From contig CAIVHI010000451.1 in assembly GCA_903905685.1 (NCBI GenBank), positions 1 through 33,738 of the forward strand: 33,738 nt of DNA, written 5' to 3'. The stretch is from an uncultured Bacteroidota bacterium. Its GTDB lineage: Bacteria > Bacteroidota > Bacteroidia > Chitinophagales > Chitinophagaceae. Positions 30,362 through 33,738 of this stretch are shown one piece after another; the stretch's first letter is position 1, and every line of letters begins with the position of its first letter. A program made the translations under genes and the position numbers. The notes beneath the pieces are model-generated. The model was not told the DNA's origin, made no database searches, and worked only from the letters and a program-made list of their open reading frames with translations.

Positions 30362-31471
30362 ATGACCTTCCCTAAAGTTGGGCGACCATTGCGTATTGCG
30401 GCCGTATTATTGCTGGCTACTGCTGCCATTTGTATAGAAAACGCCGACCGTGTCGTGGTTAATGCCAACGACCCAGCCATTCATTACGTGGGGCGGGTGG
30501 CACATACTGGTCTAACGGCACAGATCTATTGGTCGGGCACGGAGGTGGATTTGAACTTTTCGGGAACCGGTGTGGATGCCGACCTTGATGATGAAACGGG
30601 TAGGAACTATTACAACGTGCTCGTGGATGGGAAGCCGGTATCCCGACTGCATGCCGAAGCGGGTCTCCACACTTATACCTTGGCTTCCGGCCTCCCGCCG
30701 GGCAACCACAACGTTGGGCTGTACCGCCTCACTGAGGAGGTACATGGGCCCACCGGGTTTGCAGGTTTCAGGCTGGCCCCCGGGGGCAAGGTGCTGCCCC
30801 CTACTGCGCCCAAACGTCACAAAATGGAGTTTTACGGCAACTCCATCACGTCGGGCTACAGTATAGAAGATACCGAGGGTGATTCCAATGATCCCAAGTA
30901 CTTCAACAATTACCTCACTTATGCCGCACTCACAGCCCGCCATTTCGATGCGGAATACCATTGCATCTCAAAAAGCGGCATTGGGGTGAAGGTGGGTTGG
31001 TACCCCATCATCATGCCGCAACTTTTCGACCGCCTCAATCCATTCGACTCCACAGACAAATGGGATTTCTCCCGGTTTGTGCCCGATGTAGTAGTGGTCA
31101 ACCTCCTCTCCAACGACATCATGCTCCGCCACATGCCCGACAACCCCAATTATGTGGCCACCTTCGGCACTGTGCCGCCAACCGATGACGTATTCCGCGA
31201 TGCCTACCGCGACTTCCTGAGGGCTTTGCGCGGCAAATATCCCCAGGCGCGCATAGTGTGCACGCTCGATGCCTGGAAGGACACCGAGAAGGACGGCTAC
31301 CGTTATCACCACATCATAGACAGTGCCGTGGCCGAAATGCACGATACACTTATAGGCACCTGTTACTTCTACTATAGTAAAAGCATGGCCGGCCACCCCA
31401 AGGTGCGCGACCATGAGGTTATGGCTGCCCGGCTGGAGACGTACGTAGACTCCCTCATGCATTGGCGTTAA
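30362..31471 (+). CDS. CE2-type SGNH esterase
   Basis: The 369-residue product has a short hydrophobic N-terminus (IAAVLLLATAAICIENA), probably a signal peptide. It then has a jelly-roll domain (AIHYVGRVAHTGLTAQIYWSGTEVDLNFSGTGVD), followed by an SGNH hydrolase with block I MEFYGNSITSGYS and block V GHPKVRDHEVMA. This is the layout of family CE2 acetyl esterases, which remove acetyl groups from plant or other polysaccharides. The acceptor cannot be named. The gene ends three bases from the converging acs gene. Confidence 0.85.
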   Translation: MTFPKVGRPLRIAAVLLLATAAICIENADRVVVNANDPAIHYVGRVAHTGLTAQIYWSGTEVDLNFSGTGVDADLDDETGRNYYNVLVDGKPVSRLHAEAGLHTYTLASGLPPGNHNVGLYRLTEEVHGPTGFAGFRLAPGGKVLPPTAPKRHKMEFYGNSITSGYSIEDTEGDSNDPKYFNNYLTYAALTARHFDAEYHCISKSGIGVKVGWYPIIMPQLFDRLNPFDSTDKWDFSRFVPDVVVVNLLSNDIMLRHMPDNPNYVATFGTVPPTDDVFRDAYRDFLRALRGKYPQARIVCTLDAWKDTEKDGYRYHHIIDSAVAEMHDTLIGTCYFYYSKSMAGHPKVRDHEVMAARLETYVDSLMHWR

Positions 31472-31474
31472 GCC

Positions 31475-33388
31475 CTAAAGCCTGCCATTCTTGATGTCGT
31501 CCACCACCGCAGGGTCGAGCAATGTGGAGGTGTCGCCCAAGTTGGCGAGGTCCCCCTCGGCAATCTTCCTTAAGATACGGCGCATGATTTTGCCGCTCCG
31601 CGTCTTCGGCAAGCCGCTTACGAACTGGATTTTGTCGGGCTTGGCAATGGGGCCTATCACGCGCGATACGGTCTGGAGGATGTCGGCTCGGGTATGGGCT
31701 TGGTCGTCGTGCACGTTTTCGAGGATGACGAATGCATAAATGCCCTGCCCCTTCAGGTCGTGGGGGTAGCCCACCACTGCGCTTTCCAGCACGCCTGTGT
31801 GCATATTGAGTGCGTTCTCTACCTCGGCAGTGCCAATGCGGTGGCCGCTCACGTTCAGTACATCGTCTACACGGCCCGTGATGCGGTAAAACCCGTTTTC
31901 ATCGCGGTAGCAGCCGTCGCCCGTGAAATACAGGTCTTCATAGGTTGAGAAATAGTTCAATCTGCAACGCTCGTGGTCGCCATAGGTGGTGCGCACCATG
32001 GATGGCCAAGGGAATTTGATGCACAAATTGCCGGTAATGTCGTTGGCCGTTATTTCGGCACCTTTGTCGTCTACCAGCACCAACTGTATGCCGGGCAGGG
32101 GTAGCGTTGCAAATCCCGGCTTCGATGGCGTTACGCCGGCCAGATTGGTAATCATGGCGGCGCCGGTTTCGGTTTGCCACCACGTGTCCACAATGGGGCA
32201 GCGGTGCTTGCCTATATTTTCGTCATACCACTTCCAGGCTTCTTCATTGATGGGCTCTCCCACCGTGCCCAGCACTTTGAGGCTGGAGAGGTCCTTACCT
32301 TCCAATGGGTTAGTGCCGAAGGCCATGAGGCTGCGAATGGCTGTTGGGGCGGTGTAAAGGATGTTCACCTGATGTTTGTCTACAATGTCCCACATGCGGC
32401 CGGCATCGGGCCAAGTGGGTATGCCTTCAAACATCAAAGACGTGCCACCGGCACACAATACACTGTATACGATGTAGGTGTGTCCCGTTATCCAGCCTAT
32501 GTCGGCGGTGCAGAAATGAACGTCGCCGGGTTCGTACTGGAATACGTTCACAAACGTGTAAGTGCTGTATACCATGTAGCCGCCGCAGGTGTGCACCACA
32601 CCCTTGGGCTTGCCGGTGGAGCCCGAAGTATAGAGGATGAACAGCGGGTCTTCGGCATCCATTTCTTCGGCCGGGCAGTACGGGTTACCTTGCGTTTCCA
32701 CCTTCCGTATTTCGTCTTCCCACCACACGTCGCGCCCCTTAATCATGCTCACGGCGGCGTGGGTGCGGGTAAGGACGATGACGCGTTTCACAAAGCGGCA
32801 CCCAATCAGCGCATCGTCTATCACGTTTTTTAGGGGAATGTCTTTATTGCCGCGAAAGGCCCCGTCGCAGGTCACGATGTACTCGGCTTGGGCATCCAGA
32901 AGGCGGTCGGCAATGCTCTGCGCGCTGAAGCCGCCGAAGATGACGGAGTGTATGGCACCTATCCTGGCGCAAGCCAACATGGCTATGGGCAGCTCGGGCA
33001 CCATGCCCATGTAGATACACACCCTATCCCCCTTTTTCACGCCATTGTTTTTTAGGACGTTGGCGAATTGGTTCACTTTGAATGCCAGTTCATGGTAGGT
33101 AAGCACCCGGTGATGTTCGTCGGGGTCGTTGGGCTCCCAAATGATGGCCGGTTTGCCGCCGTTCATGCCCAAGTGGCGGTCTATCGCGTTTTCGGTGATG
33201 TTCAATTTCGCGTTCACAAACCATTTCACGCTGGGTTCGCGGAAATTCCACTCCAAAACCTTGTCCCATTTCTTGCGCCATTTGAAGTGTTGGGCAACCG
33301 AACCCCAAAATTGTTCCGGGTTTTCCACACTATATTGATACACCCGCCTGTACTCTTCATAAGACTTGATTTGGAAAGGATATGCCAT
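31475..33388 (-). CDS. acs: acetyl-CoA synthetase (AMP-forming)
   Basis: The 637-residue product (ATG 33388 chosen; the track start at 33550 adds an unlikely leader) activates acetate with ATP and CoA to acetyl-CoA. Family motifs are FILYTSGSTGKPKGVVHT (P-loop), DTWWQTETGAAM, YFTGDGCYRDENGFYRITGRVDDVLNVSGHRIGTAEVE and the C-terminal PKTRSGKIMRRILRKI with the acetylatable Lys. The length matches. In Bacteroidota it allows growth on acetate or recovers it. It has no clear partner gene nearby. Confidence 0.95.
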   Translation of the reverse strand: MAYPFQIKSYEEYRRVYQYSVENPEQFWGSVAQHFKWRKKWDKVLEWNFREPSVKWFVNAKLNITENAIDRHLGMNGGKPAIIWEPNDPDEHHRVLTYHELAFKVNQFANVLKNNGVKKGDRVCIYMGMVPELPIAMLACARIGAIHSVIFGGFSAQSIADRLLDAQAEYIVTCDGAFRGNKDIPLKNVIDDALIGCRFVKRVIVLTRTHAAVSMIKGRDVWWEDEIRKVETQGNPYCPAEEMDAEDPLFILYTSGSTGKPKGVVHTCGGYMVYSTYTFVNVFQYEPGDVHFCTADIGWITGHTYIVYSVLCAGGTSLMFEGIPTWPDAGRMWDIVDKHQVNILYTAPTAIRSLMAFGTNPLEGKDLSSLKVLGTVGEPINEEAWKWYDENIGKHRCPIVDTWWQTETGAAMITNLAGVTPSKPGFATLPLPGIQLVLVDDKGAEITANDITGNLCIKFPWPSMVRTTYGDHERCRLNYFSTYEDLYFTGDGCYRDENGFYRITGRVDDVLNVSGHRIGTAEVENALNMHTGVLESAVVGYPHDLKGQGIYAFVILENVHDDQAHTRADILQTVSRVIGPIAKPDKIQFVSGLPKTRSGKIMRRILRKIAEGDLANLGDTSTLLDPAVVDDIKNGRL

Positions 33389-33599
33389 GCTGCTGTACTG
33401 GTTTGATTCATAAAAGTAAAAAAATCGAGTTGAGTGGAAGCCGTTTTTTTTAACCGAAAAAGCGCCGGCAATCGGCAGTGCATAATGGGGGTATCCCCGA
33501 GGCCCGAAAAGTATTTGTCGGTCGAAAACGCCTCCGCGGCACCCGTGCATGGAAGGTGTTAAATTATTGTTTCATAAGCGTGTTTTTACCAAAAAAATA

Positions 33600-33630
33600 G
33601 CCCATTCCTCGGCTTTGCTCGGGAATGGGC
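33600..33630 (-). terminator. terminator of WG-repeat gene
   Basis: GCCCATTCC (33600-33608) and GGAATGGGC (33622-33630) form a nine-base stem. On the minus strand the stem is followed by TATTTTTTTGG. It lies 28 bases past the stop of the right-edge gene. Confidence 0.75.
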
Positions 33631-33658
33631 TTCTAAAAGACCTTTGACCTGTAAATAT

Positions 33659-33738
33659 CTAGAACGGCAGGTCGTCGATGAAGTCGTAGACACAAGGGGT
33701 GATTTCCGCTCCCGTGATGTCTATGATGCCGTACTTGC
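33659..33738 (-). CDS. WG-repeat protein, C-terminal fragment
   Basis: The right edge of the window cuts a minus-strand gene. Its last 25 codons read KYGIIDITGAEITPCVYDFIDD, which is one unit of the WG repeat pattern (KxGxID, then ITPxxYDxIxD), and the stop is at 33659-33661. Such proteins are common in Bacteroidota; most are secreted or surface-associated and uncharacterised. The front lies outside the window. Confidence 0.7.
   Translation of the reverse strand, partial: KYGIIDITGAEITPCVYDFIDDLPF

Noticed and set aside
1-33738. CRISPR array, rRNA, tRNA or insertion sequence
   Set aside because: No regularly spaced repeats, rRNA-like or tRNA-like segments, or transposase genes were seen.

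Overview
This window appears to come from a member of the Bacteroidota, possibly a Chitinophaga-like lineage; the genus cannot be read from the sequence. The evidence is type IX secretion (T9SS) sorting domains at the left end, lipoproteins with short Bacteroidota-style lipoboxes, promoters of the Bacteroidota pattern (TTTG, about 20 bases, TAnnTTTG) with close variants, and the near absence of Shine-Dalgarno sequences.

Layout. Bases 1-1570 hold a small three-armed inverted repeat, a fragment with a T9SS C-terminal sorting domain, about 500 bases with no recognisable gene, and a decayed second T9SS sorting domain. Bases 1654-18091 are the most interesting part: a compact, almost entirely plus-strand cluster of contractile-tail (Mu-like) phage morphogenesis genes. 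In order these are prohead protease/scaffold, major capsid, two small unknown proteins, CHAP endolysin, tail sheath, tail tube, a tail-assembly chaperone with a probable -1 frameshift extension, an atypical protein in the tape-measure position, a DUF6046-like protein, baseplate hub, spike, gp25/gp46-like wedge, LysM-like gpX, gpJ-like and gpI-like baseplate proteins, a short fibre and large terminase. After these come a secreted acidic protein with its own promoter, a gp36-like connector, a minus-strand membrane protein with its own promoter, a Mu gp29-like portal, and a tail-terminator-like protein. No integrase, transposase, repressor, replication gene, small terminase or conventional tape measure is visible, and ordinary chromosomal genes begin 22 bases after the last cluster gene.

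Bases 18114-33738 are chromosomal: a polysaccharide flippase, a secreted carboxypeptidase-regulatory-like protein, a GT9 glycosyltransferase overlapping an unusual GMD-like sugar-nucleotide dehydratase/reductase, dxs, a small lipoprotein, a second GT9 glycosyltransferase, a LysM/RlpA-like secreted protein, a LolC/E-type permease behind rbfA, a SnoaL-like protein, a lipoprotein, a TonB-C protein, a CE2-type SGNH esterase, acs and the end of a WG-repeat gene.

How it fits together. The phage-like cluster encodes nearly all parts of a DNA-packaging particle with a contractile tail, including its own lysin, but nothing for self-replication or integration. All reading frames look intact and the cluster sits between host genes. 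This combination fits a domesticated phage, with a gene-transfer-agent-like particle as the most exciting reading. A recently stripped defective prophage is the main alternative. Nothing here proves particle production or gene transfer.
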